DNA from: Acidobacteriota bacterium
GTDB taxonomy: Bacteria; Acidobacteriota; Terriglobia; Terriglobales; Acidobacteriaceae
Reading direction: 5' to 3'
Length of the DNA stretch: 5,426 bases
Assembly (NCBI GenBank): GCA_021778875.1
Contig: JAJYBT010000257.1
Coordinates: 1-5,426, forward strand
This document shows, piece after piece, positions 1-5,426 of this stretch (positions are counted from its first letter, which is position 1; every line of letters starts with the position of its first letter). The notes under the pieces were generated by a model. That model had not been told where the DNA came from, made no database searches, and saw only the letters and a list, made by a program, of their open reading frames with translations. The position numbers and the translations under genes are program-made.

Positions 1-606
1 GGCGGTTATCCGTTCCTCGAACTCCATCTCGACCGCCTGCAGGACTCGGCCTATTACTTCCGCTTTCCCTGCGAGCGCACCCAGGTGAAGAATGCGCTGC
101 TGGCAACCGCCAATTCCTTCCCGGACGCGTCTCCGCGCAAGGTGCGCCTGGTGCTGGAGGCGGAGGGCGCACTGCACATTCAGCACGAAGTTCTTGCGTC
201 CGCGCCTGCCGACCAGCCTGTCCGGGTCTGCGTTGCGTCCCAGCGCACTCGCTCCACAGACTGCTTCTACTTCCACAAGACGACGCATCGACCGCTCTAC
301 GCCAGCGCCTTGCAGGCCGCGACGCAGGCGGGCTTTGACGAGGTGCTCTTCCTGAACGAGCGCGACGAGGTGACCGAAGGCGCCATCAGCAATCTGTTTG
401 CAGTGCACGGGGGCCGCTGGTCCACCCCACCCATTGGCTGCGGGGTGCTGCCCGGCGTTTACCGGCGCCACCTGCTCGCCGAGCGGCCGCAGATCGAAGA
501 GCGCATTTTGCGGCTTGCAGACCTGCAAAGCGCCGACGCCCTATATCTTGCCAATGCCGTCCGCGGGTTGCGCCGCGTCACGCTGCACGCCGTCCCACTG
601 CCGTAA
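1..606 (+). CDS. Aminodeoxychorismate lyase domain (PabC-type class IV PLP enzyme), probably C-terminus of a PabB-PabC fusion; 5' end cut by window
   Basis: The reading frame is open from base 1 and ends at TAA 604-606, giving 201 residues with no start in the window. It has the fold-type IV PLP enzyme signatures in order. YPFLELHLDRL is near the left edge. The PLP-lysine motif FHKTTHRPLY has K at visible residue 93 (bases 277-279). A cofactor-contacting glutamate lies in TEGAISNLF, at residue 126. CGVLPGVYRRHLL follows, then LYLANAVRGLRRV near the end. In this family the enzyme converts 4-amino-4-deoxychorismate to p-aminobenzoate and pyruvate in the cytosol, for folate synthesis. The HLDRL...SAYYF and NAVRGLRR wording is typical of lyase domains fused behind PabB (aminodeoxychorismate synthase component I), so I infer a fusion, but the PabB part lies outside the window. 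At least about 30 residues of the lyase domain are missing on the left. The alternative is a stand-alone PabC or a related class IV aminotransferase. The internal GTG at 85 is not the start, because conserved sequence precedes it. Confidence 0.82.
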   Translation, partial: GGYPFLELHLDRLQDSAYYFRFPCERTQVKNALLATANSFPDASPRKVRLVLEAEGALHIQHEVLASAPADQPVRVCVASQRTRSTDCFYFHKTTHRPLYASALQAATQAGFDEVLFLNERDEVTEGAISNLFAVHGGRWSTPPIGCGVLPGVYRRHLLAERPQIEERILRLADLQSADALYLANAVRGLRRVTLHAVPLP

Positions 607-697
607 TCTGCCGTCCGGCGCGCCCGGTATGCTTCGCAGCCGCAAGCGCAGTTGCCCCAGGAATCACAAAGGCGTCATCATCCAGCCAGCCCCGCCG

Positions 698-706
698 TGA
701 TAGAAC
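698..706 (+). promoter_or_regulatory. Possible extended -10 promoter element for the GH67 gene
   Basis: TGATAGAAC is a TG-N extension followed by a hexamer matching TATAAT at four of six positions. No good -35 box lies 16-18 bases upstream. Transcription would begin near 713, giving a leader of about 32 bases that includes the ribosome binding site before the ATG at 745. If this is right, the upstream in-frame ATG at 712 would fall at or before the mRNA 5' end. The call rests on sequence resemblance only. Confidence 0.28.
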
Positions 707-731
707 GGTGAATGCGCCAGGTTGCGCTAGC

Positions 732-737
732 AAGGGA
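732..737 (+). promoter_or_regulatory. Ribosome binding site deciding the GH67 start
   Basis: The purine-rich AAGGGA ends 7 bases before the ATG at 745. The alternative in-frame ATG at 712 has only GAACGGTGA before it, a poorer match. Starting at 745 also puts a typical signal peptide at the very N-terminus, which favours this start. Confidence 0.6.
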
Positions 738-744
738 ACGGATC

Positions 745-3228
745 ATGTCCCAGCAGAAGTTCGCGTTTCGCGTTGCAATCTGGGCCATGCTTCTCTTCTT
801 CGGCGGTTTGGCAGCCCGCGCGCAGACGGCGGACCAGGCCTGGCTCAAGTACCGCCCCGTCTCCTCCCTTCCGGCTACGGCGCCGCAGATCAGGACATGG
901 GGCAACGGGCCGTTGCAGCAGAGCGCGGCTGCCGAGCTGCGCCGCGGACTGCCACCCCTTGCGGGTGCCGCCGCATCGCGCATCCTCATCGTGCTGGGCA
1001 CGCCGGAGCAGGCGCCTGACGACCGCACCGATCTGCCCATGCTCGATCCGGACGAGTACCTTGTGGCATGGAACACGGCTGCCGGGGGCAAGGAGCTGGA
1101 TATCTTCGGCGGCTCGGATGTCGGCGTGTTGTACGGCACTTTTGCCCTGCTGCGCGAGCTTGCCCAGGGCCGCGACCTGCACGCGGTCCACCTGCACAGC
1201 GCGCCGGCCATGCGCATCCGCTGGGTGGACGAGTGGGACAACTTTGACGGCTCCATCGAGCGCGGCTATGCCGGCCGCAGCATTTTTTTTGAGGACGGGC
1301 ACGTCCGCAGCGACCTGGCGCCGGTGGCCGAGTACGCCCGCCTGCTCGCCTCGGTCGGCATCAACGCGGTGAACGTGAACAACGTGAACAACGCCGCGCC
1401 GGCATTGCAGCCGCAGATGCTGCGTGGCCTTGCCCGCGTGGCCGACGCCATGCGTCCCTGGGGCGTGCGCCTGGCCATCAGCGTGGATGTGGCCAGCCCG
1501 CAGAAGATTGGCGGCCTGAGCACCTACGATCCCCTCCATCCCATTGTGCAGAGCTGGTGGCGCGACAAGGTCAACGAGATCTACGCGCTCATCCCCGACT
1601 TTGCAGGCTTTACGGTCAAGGCCGACTCCGAGGGCCAGCCCGGCCCCGCGAGCTACGGCCGCACGCCGGCAGACGCCGCCAACACCCTTGCCTACGCGCT
1701 TGCGCCCCACGGCGGCATCGTGCTCTACCGCGCCTTTGTCTACAACCACCACCTGGACTGGCGCGACCCCAAGGCGGACCGCGCCCGCGCCGCCTACGAC
1801 ATCTTCCATCCGCTCGACGGCCACTTCGCTCCCAACGTGGTGATTCAGACCAAGGAAGGCCCCATCGACTTCCAGGCCCGCGAGCCGGTCTCGCCGCTCT
1901 TCGGCGGCCTCACCCGCACCAGCCAGGCCATGGAGCTGCAGATTACGCAGGAGTACACGGGGCAGCAGCGGCATCTGGTTTACCTGGCCCCCATGTGGAA
2001 GCAGGTACTCGACTTCGACATGCGCGTCCACCGAGCCAGCACGCCGGTGAAGCAGATTCTGGAAGGCAAGTCCTTCGGCAGTCCGCTGGGCGGCATGGTT
2101 GGCGTGGCCGGTGTTGGCCGCGAGGGCTGGCTGGGCTCGCCGCTTGCGCTGGCCAATCTCTACGCCTTTGGCAGGCTTGCCTGGGACCCCGACATGGCGC
2201 CGGAGCAGATTGCCGCAGAGTGGACGCGGCAGACCATCAGCACGGCCCCGGATGTGGTCCAGACGGTGGACAGGATGCTGATGCAGAGCTGGCCGGCCTA
2301 TGAGAGCTATACCGGTCCGCTCGGCCTGCAGACGCTCACTGACATTACCGGCAGCCACTACGGCCCCAACATCGAGTCCAGCGAGCACAACGGCTGGGGA
2401 CAGTGGCACAAGGCCGACCACCTGGGCGTGGGCTTTGATCGCTCGGTGGCCACCGGCACCGGCTTCGTGGGCCAGTACCCGTCGGAGGTGGCGCGGATCT
2501 ACGAGTCGGCCGCCACCACGCCGGACGATTTGCTGCTCTTCTTCCACCACGTGCCGTATGCCTACAAGCTGCACAGCGGCAAGACGGTCATCCAGTCTCT
2601 CTATGACAGCCACTACCAGGGCGCGGCGCAGGCCGCCGGATTCGTGAAGGACTGGACTTCACTGAAGGACCGCATTGACCCTGCGCTCTACGCCAGCGTG
2701 CTGCCGCGCCTGCGGTACCAGGCAGGCCACGCCATTGTGTGGCGCGATGCGGTCTCGCAGTACTTTCTCCGGCTGAGCGGCATTCCCGATGCGGAGGGCC
2801 GCGCCGGCCATTATCCCGGCCGCATGGAGGCAGAGGACGCCCGCCTGACCGGCTACAAGGTCATCAACGTGACGCCGTGGGAGGATGCATCGCAGGGCAA
2901 GGCCGTCTCCTGCGCGGAAAAGAGCTGCACGGCGGAGTGGACCTACACCGGAGCTGCCGGCCGCTACTTCATCGCCGTGCAGTACTTCGATTTGCAGGGA
3001 GGTTCGGCGCAGTTCACGCTGGAGGCGGGCGGCCAGCCCGTTGCCGCCTGGACCGCCGACGCCACGCTGCCCACGCCCCGTCCCCACGGCGACAACTCCA
3101 CACGCTTCACTACGCCATGCGTCGAGCTGAAGCCCGGCGAGGTGATCCGCGTGGAAGGCACGCCCGACCGCACGGACCCCGCCGCGCTGGATTACATCGA
3201 GGTGCTGCCCGGCGCTGCGCAGCCGTAG
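745..3228 (+). CDS. aguA: Secreted GH67 alpha-glucuronidase (xylan side-chain removal) with C-terminal extension
   Basis: This 827-residue protein belongs to glycoside hydrolase family 67, which removes (4-O-methyl-)glucuronic acid from the non-reducing end of xylo-oligosaccharides. Residues 1-26 form a signal peptide: K5 and R9, a hydrophobic core to about 24, and an ARA|Q cleavage site. It should therefore act in the periplasm or outside the cell. An N-terminal alpha/beta domain runs to about residue 140. The TIM barrel contains the family motif RWVDEWDNFDGSIERGYAG from R159. The catalytic acid is E296 in VKADSEGQPGP, and the catalytic pair is D375 in GPIDFQ and E403 in ELQITQEY. The spacings of 79 and 28 residues match characterised GH67 enzymes. 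A helical C-terminal domain reaches about residue 690. A further stretch of about 135 residues, beginning near GRMEAEDARLTGY, resembles the tail of the longer fungal-type GH67 proteins and looks like a beta-sandwich. The only three cysteines (C723, C728, C792) are there. The start at 745 is preferred over ATG 712 on its ribosome binding site and signal peptide. No other xylan gene is visible nearby. Confidence 0.95.
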   Translation: MSQQKFAFRVAIWAMLLFFGGLAARAQTADQAWLKYRPVSSLPATAPQIRTWGNGPLQQSAAAELRRGLPPLAGAAASRILIVLGTPEQAPDDRTDLPMLDPDEYLVAWNTAAGGKELDIFGGSDVGVLYGTFALLRELAQGRDLHAVHLHSAPAMRIRWVDEWDNFDGSIERGYAGRSIFFEDGHVRSDLAPVAEYARLLASVGINAVNVNNVNNAAPALQPQMLRGLARVADAMRPWGVRLAISVDVASPQKIGGLSTYDPLHPIVQSWWRDKVNEIYALIPDFAGFTVKADSEGQPGPASYGRTPADAANTLAYALAPHGGIVLYRAFVYNHHLDWRDPKADRARAAYDIFHPLDGHFAPNVVIQTKEGPIDFQAREPVSPLFGGLTRTSQAMELQITQEYTGQQRHLVYLAPMWKQVLDFDMRVHRASTPVKQILEGKSFGSPLGGMVGVAGVGREGWLGSPLALANLYAFGRLAWDPDMAPEQIAAEWTRQTISTAPDVVQTVDRMLMQSWPAYESYTGPLGLQTLTDITGSHYGPNIESSEHNGWGQWHKADHLGVGFDRSVATGTGFVGQYPSEVARIYESAATTPDDLLLFFHHVPYAYKLHSGKTVIQSLYDSHYQGAAQAAGFVKDWTSLKDRIDPALYASVLPRLRYQAGHAIVWRDAVSQYFLRLSGIPDAEGRAGHYPGRMEAEDARLTGYKVINVTPWEDASQGKAVSCAEKSCTAEWTYTGAAGRYFIAVQYFDLQGGSAQFTLEAGGQPVAAWTADATLPTPRPHGDNSTRFTTPCVELKPGEVIRVEGTPDRTDPAALDYIEVLPGAAQP

Positions 3229-3265
3229 CGCATCCAGGCCAGGTGCAAGGCGATGCCTGAGCACG

Positions 3266-3310
3266 AAAAAGCCCGCGTTGCCGGATGCGGACGCGGGCTT
3301 CTTGTCTTGC
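3266..3310. terminator. Bidirectional intrinsic terminator between convergent genes
   Basis: A perfect 10-base inverted repeat, AAGCCCGCGT (3269-3278) and ACGCGGGCTT (3291-3300), encloses a 12-base loop that can add a 3-base-pair inner stem (CCG/CGG). Read on the minus strand, the hairpin runs into TTTTT (3270-3266), a good terminator for the trpB2-type gene, whose stop is 36 bases upstream. Read on the plus strand it is followed by the weaker CTTCTTGTCTT, and it lies about 40 bases after the GH67 stop. It is well placed to insulate the two convergent genes. Confidence 0.85.
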
Positions 3311-3335
3311 GAATTGGTTGCCGATGATCGGCGGA

Positions 3336-4694
3336 TTACTCCACCGAGGGCAGCCCTGCCAGCGCCATGGCGATCTCTTCCGCCGGGTACTCGAAGTTCT
3401 CCAGCTTGCCGGCCTGGTAGTCGATGTAGGACTGCATGTCGAAGTGTCCATGTCCGCTGAGGTTGAAGAGGATGGTGCGCTCCCTGCCCTCGGCCTTGGC
3501 TGCCAGCGCCTCGCGGATGGCGGCGGCCACGGCATGGTTGGCCTCCGGTGCGGGCAGAATGCCCTCAGCCCGCGCGAACTGGATGCCGGCGGCAAAGGCG
3601 TCCAGCTGCTGCACGGTGGTGGCCTCAATCAGTCCCAGTTCCAGCACATGCGACACCAGCGGAGCCATGCCGTGATAGCGCAGCCCGCCCGCATGGATGC
3701 CCGGCGGAATGAACGTGGAGCCCAGCGTGTGCATCTTCACCAGCGGCGTCAGGTGCGAAGTGTCGCCGAAGTCGTACCGGAACGGGCCCTTGGTCAGGCT
3801 GGGGCAGGCGGCTGGTTCCACCGCCACCACGCGCGCCTTGCTCTGGCCGTGAATCTTCCGGCCCAGGTAAGGAAACGCCAGCCCGGCAAAGTTTGACCCG
3901 CCGCCGGTGCAGCCCACAATCACGTCCGGCTCGTCGCCGGCCATCGCCATCTGCTCGATGGCTTCCAGGCCGATGACGGTCTGGTGCAGCAGAACGTGGT
4001 TCAGCACGCTGCCCAGCGCGTACTTGGTCTCCGGATCCTTTGCGGCCACTTCAACCGCCTCGCTGATGGCGATGCCCAGGGAACCGGGTGTGTCGGGGTG
4101 CTCGGCGAGGATGGCTCGGCCGCATTCGGTCTCCGTGCTCGGACTGGCGGCTACCGTCGCGCCGAAGGCTTCCATCAGGGCGCGGCGGTAGGGCTTCTGG
4201 TTATAGCTCACCCGCACCATGTAGACCTTGCACTCCAGCCCGAAAAACGCGCAGGCCATGGCCAGGGACGAGCCCCACTGCCCTGCTCCCGTCTCCGTGG
4301 CCAGCCGCTTTGTGCCCTCCACCTTGTTGTAGTAGGCCTGCGCCACCGCGGTGTTGGGCTTGTGCGAGCCGGCGGGACTTACGCCCTCGTACTTGTAGTA
4401 GATCTTTGCCGGGGTATCCAGCGCCTTTTCCAGCCGCCGTGCGCGGAAGAGCGGCGAAGGCCGCCACTGCGCATACACCTGCCGCACCGGGTCGGGAATC
4501 TCGATCTCCCGCTGGGTGCTGACTTCCTGCTGAATCAGCGCCATGGGAAACAGCGGCGCCAGATCCTCCGGCCCGATGGGCTGGAGCGTGCCCGGATGCA
4601 GCGGCGGGGCCATCGGCTCGGGCAGGTCGGCGAGAAGGTTATACCAGGTGCGGGGAATTCGCTCTTGCGGCAGCGGAAATTGGATGGGATTCAT
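3336..4694 (-). CDS. trpB: TrpB2-type tryptophan synthase beta chain-like PLP enzyme
   Basis: This is a 452-residue cytosolic fold-type II PLP enzyme of the TrpB2 (TrpB-like) branch. The family joins indole to serine or O-phosphoserine to make tryptophan. K112 in [14 protein letters not shown] is the PLP Schiff-base lysine, and E134 in [12 protein letters not shown] is the catalytic glutamate. The glycine loop GCTGGGSN (about 262-268) binds the cofactor phosphate. The long N-terminal section before the catalytic domain, HAGGLRYHG (about 334-342) and C-terminal SGHGHFD are branded features of TrpB2 rather than the usual TrpA-partnered TrpB1. The length matches TrpB2. No trpA or other trp gene is visible. 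Known archaeal TrpB2 proteins bind TrpA poorly, and some prefer O-phosphoserine; whether that holds here is inference. Start choice: ATG 4694 gives the natural [10 protein letters not shown]-terminus. ATG 4703 and TTG 4739 are in frame but lie in or before a promoter-like box, and none has a Shine-Dalgarno sequence. The gene ends at a strong terminator and is preceded on its strand by the rhodanese gene. Confidence 0.92.
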   Translation of the reverse strand: MNPIQFPLPQERIPRTWYNLLADLPEPMAPPLHPGTLQPIGPEDLAPLFPMALIQQEVSTQREIEIPDPVRQVYAQWRPSPLFRARRLEKALDTPAKIYYKYEGVSPAGSHKPNTAVAQAYYNKVEGTKRLATETGAGQWGSSLAMACAFFGLECKVYMVRVSYNQKPYRRALMEAFGATVAASPSTETECGRAILAEHPDTPGSLGIAISEAVEVAAKDPETKYALGSVLNHVLLHQTVIGLEAIEQMAMAGDEPDVIVGCTGGGSNFAGLAFPYLGRKIHGQSKARVVAVEPAACPSLTKGPFRYDFGDTSHLTPLVKMHTLGSTFIPPGIHAGGLRYHGMAPLVSHVLELGLIEATTVQQLDAFAAGIQFARAEGILPAPEANHAVAAAIREALAAKAEGRERTILFNLSGHGHFDMQSYIDYQAGKLENFEYPAEEIAMALAGLPSVE

Positions 4695-4701
4695 GCGCAG
4701 C

Positions 4702-4710
4702 ATTTTAGCA
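4702..4710 (-). promoter_or_regulatory. Extended -10 promoter of the trpB2-type gene, implying a leaderless mRNA
   Basis: On the minus strand the sequence reads TGCTAAAAT, a TG-N extension plus a hexamer matching TATAAT at five of six positions. It stands out against very GC-rich surroundings. With normal spacing, transcription would start at 4695 or 4694, at the A of the ATG itself. No Shine-Dalgarno sequence precedes the ATG, which fits leaderless translation. No convincing -35 lies 16-18 bases upstream, as is common for extended -10 promoters. TTGCGA at 4739-4734 is too far away (26 bases). Confidence 0.5.
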
Positions 4711-4762
4711 GCGCAAAGCTGCGGCCGGCTGTGTCGCAAGCCCGCCTCCAGCGCGCGATCGC

Positions 4763-5128
4763 TTATCGGCCTTTGATGATCTGCGCTGCCCGGCCGTAGG
4801 AGCCGAGATTGAACGTCTGCGCGTAGCCCATGGCAATCAGCTTTCTTCTGGCCACGCCGCTGCGCATCCCGCTCTGGCAGTGCAGAAGCAGAATACGGTT
4901 CTTGTCCTTGACCTTGCGCGCCACCAGCGCTTCCACCTCGCTGAGCGGCATGTTGACGGCGTTGGGCAGGTGTCCGGCGGTGTATTCCGCCGCGGTGCGC
5001 ACGTCAATCACCATGGCTCCGTGCTTCAGGTGTTCCGCTGCGGCTTTGCGCGAGATCTGCCCGGCGCGCTTCCACAGCACAAAAAGCACCACCAGGACAG
5101 CAAAGATAAGAATCGAGGTCCAGTTCAT
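4763..5128 (-). CDS. Membrane-anchored single-domain rhodanese (sulfurtransferase-like protein)
   Basis: This 121-residue protein has an N-terminal membrane segment at about residues 3-19 (hydrophobic [15 protein letters not shown]), followed by basic KRAGQISRK. The basic flank places the rhodanese domain on the cytoplasmic side by the positive-inside rule. The domain shows [23 protein letters not shown] (shown here by its key residues D42, R44, E48, H53 and N56) and the active-site loop CQSGMRS with C84. Rhodaneses carry a persulfide on this cysteine and pass sulfur to acceptors such as cyanide, thiols or proteins. The physiological partner cannot be read from the sequence. The length is that of a single domain plus anchor, so it is complete. 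ATG 5128 puts the membrane segment at the N-terminus; there is no clear Shine-Dalgarno sequence, and a -10-like TACAAT lies just upstream. It sits 82 bases after the molybdopterin oxidoreductase gene and 68 bases before the trpB2-type gene, all in the same direction. Confidence 0.9.
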   Translation of the reverse strand: MNWTSILIFAVLVVLFVLWKRAGQISRKAAAEHLKHGAMVIDVRTAAEYTAGHLPNAVNMPLSEVEALVARKVKDKNRILLLHCQSGMRSGVARRKLIAMGYAQTFNLGSYGRAAQIIKGR

Positions 5129-5140
5129 ACGCTTGCTTGT

Positions 5141-5146
5141 ATTGTA
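5141..5146 (-). promoter_or_regulatory. Possible -10 element just upstream of the rhodanese gene
   Basis: On the minus strand TACAAT matches TATAAT at five of six positions, in an otherwise GC-rich gap. Transcription would start near 5134, leaving a leader of only about 6 bases before the ATG at 5128. No TTGACA-like box is seen 17 bases upstream, and there is no TG extension, so this is weaker than the trpB2 element. Confidence 0.35.
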
Positions 5147-5210
5147 TGCCGCGGCGGCAGGAAGCGGCAGCCGGCCGTCGCTGTGCCAATGCGCGCGCAG
5201 GCGGAACGCA

Positions 5211-5426
5211 TCATGCCCTGGCGACTTCCACCAGCACGGAGTAGAACGTGGCTCCAGCGCCCAGGTCGGAGAGTCTTTCGCTGGTCAGCACATTCTGGTT
5301 GGCTCCCTCGGGATGCAGCTTGGCCCAGTCCAGGCGTCCGGCCACCACGCCGGGCGGCACGCTGGCGCCGCCGCCGTCGGGCACCATCGCGGTCAGCCGC
5401 AGTTCGCCGCGTCCGTTCCACACGCG
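5211..5426 (-). CDS. Molybdopterin oxidoreductase, C-terminal fragment (molydopterin dinucleotide-binding domain); 5' part beyond the window
   Basis: The frame is open from the right edge to the TGA at 5213-5211, giving the last 71 residues. The sequence RVWNGRGELRLTAMV, then PPGVVAGRLDWAKL, ANQNVLTSERLSDLGAGATFYS and a final VLVEVARA follows the pattern of the C-terminal beta-barrel domain of DMSO-reductase-family molybdenum enzymes. There the V-N-RG segment, the P-G-V-V turn and the N-LTS...D-G-G-F segment contact the pterin dinucleotide. These enzymes are redox dehydrogenases or reductases for substrates such as formate, nitrate or sulfur compounds. The substrate and any iron-sulfur motif lie upstream, outside the window, so no specific activity is claimed. 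The gene is co-directional with the rhodanese gene. No T-tailed hairpin is evident in the 82-base gap, so read-through is possible. Confidence 0.78.
   Translation of the reverse strand, partial: RVWNGRGELRLTAMVPDGGGASVPPGVVAGRLDWAKLHPEGANQNVLTSERLSDLGAGATFYSVLVEVARA

Larger units (their letters stand above)
607..744. other. Intergenic region between pabC-type gene and GH67 gene
   Basis: The 138 bases between the TAA at 604-606 and the chosen GH67 start contain no convincing open frame. I see no stable hairpin followed by a T-tract that would end the upstream transcript. The right end holds a weak promoter candidate and a ribosome binding site, described separately. Confidence 0.5.

Noticed and set aside
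712..744. Upstream ATG start for the GH67 gene, adding 11 residues
   Set aside because: The ribosome binding site is weaker, the signal peptide would be pushed inward behind an arginine-rich leader, and the candidate transcription start is near 713.
1557..2303. A 248-codon frame-shifted plus-strand open frame inside the GH67 gene
   Set aside because: Its composition is dominated by R, A, P, G and H, as expected from an out-of-frame reading of GC-rich coding DNA, and it overlaps the catalytic barrel of the true gene.
727..2613. A 628-codon open frame on the minus strand, antisense to most of the GH67 gene
   Set aside because: GC-rich codon use on the plus strand removes stop codons from the opposite strand. 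The product is a V/A/G/H/R-rich sequence with no recognisable family motif, while the plus strand encodes a full GH67 enzyme with catalytic residues in place.
4695..4739. Longer N-terminus for the trpB2-type protein (TTG 4739 or ATG 4703)
   Set aside because: There is no ribosome binding site, the added residues do not look like the family, and the stretch contains the extended -10 box.
3984..4799. A 271-codon plus-strand open frame over the trpB2-type gene
   Set aside because: It is antisense to conserved TrpB2 sequence, including the PLP lysine region, has arginine/glycine-rich composition and has no family motif.
5147..5210. Possible terminator hairpin between the molybdopterin oxidoreductase and rhodanese genes
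   Set aside because: The region is full of GCC/CGG repeats that can form short stems, but none is long and perfect and none is followed by a T-tract.

Overview
The window is about 5.4 kb of GC-rich, densely coding bacterial chromosome. It holds three complete genes, with a partial gene cut off at each edge. The gene content suggests a plant-polymer-degrading soil bacterium, with Acidobacteriota (Terriglobales-like) the best guess: an exported GH67 alpha-glucuronidase, a PabB/PabC-type class IV PLP enzyme, an orphan TrpB2 and a membrane-anchored rhodanese. This is an inference from gene content and protein style; there is no rRNA or other phylogenetic marker here. I see no mobile element, tRNA, rRNA or CRISPR array, and no change in base composition that would suggest recent transfer.

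Layout. Bases 1-606 (+) are the 3' end of an aminodeoxychorismate lyase (PabC-type) gene, probably the C-terminal domain of a PabB-PabC fusion for folate synthesis. A 138-base gap (607-744) carries a possible extended -10 and a ribosome binding site. Bases 745-3228 (+) encode a secreted 827-residue GH67 alpha-glucuronidase, which removes 4-O-methyl-glucuronic acid from xylan fragments. It has all three expected catalytic carboxylates and a C-terminal extension of about 135 residues that holds the protein's only three cysteines. A strong hairpin at 3269-3300 sits between the convergent gene ends and looks like a bidirectional terminator. On the minus strand, read from right to left, are the C-terminus of a molybdopterin oxidoreductase (5211-5426), a single-domain rhodanese with an N-terminal membrane anchor (4763-5128) and a TrpB2-type PLP enzyme (3336-4694).

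How the genes work together. The two halves are transcribed toward each other and are functionally unrelated. The plus-strand genes are a folate gene followed by an independently started carbohydrate-active enzyme. The three minus-strand genes are co-directional with gaps of 82 and 68 bases. Both downstream genes, however, have -10-like boxes so close to their start codons that they may be made from (nearly) leaderless mRNAs, so they need not form one operon.

I found no clear evidence of an undescribed multi-gene system. The points most worth a second look are the cysteine-bearing C-terminal extension of the GH67 enzyme, the apparent leaderless start of trpB2, and the isolation of trpB2 from any trpA in the visible region.
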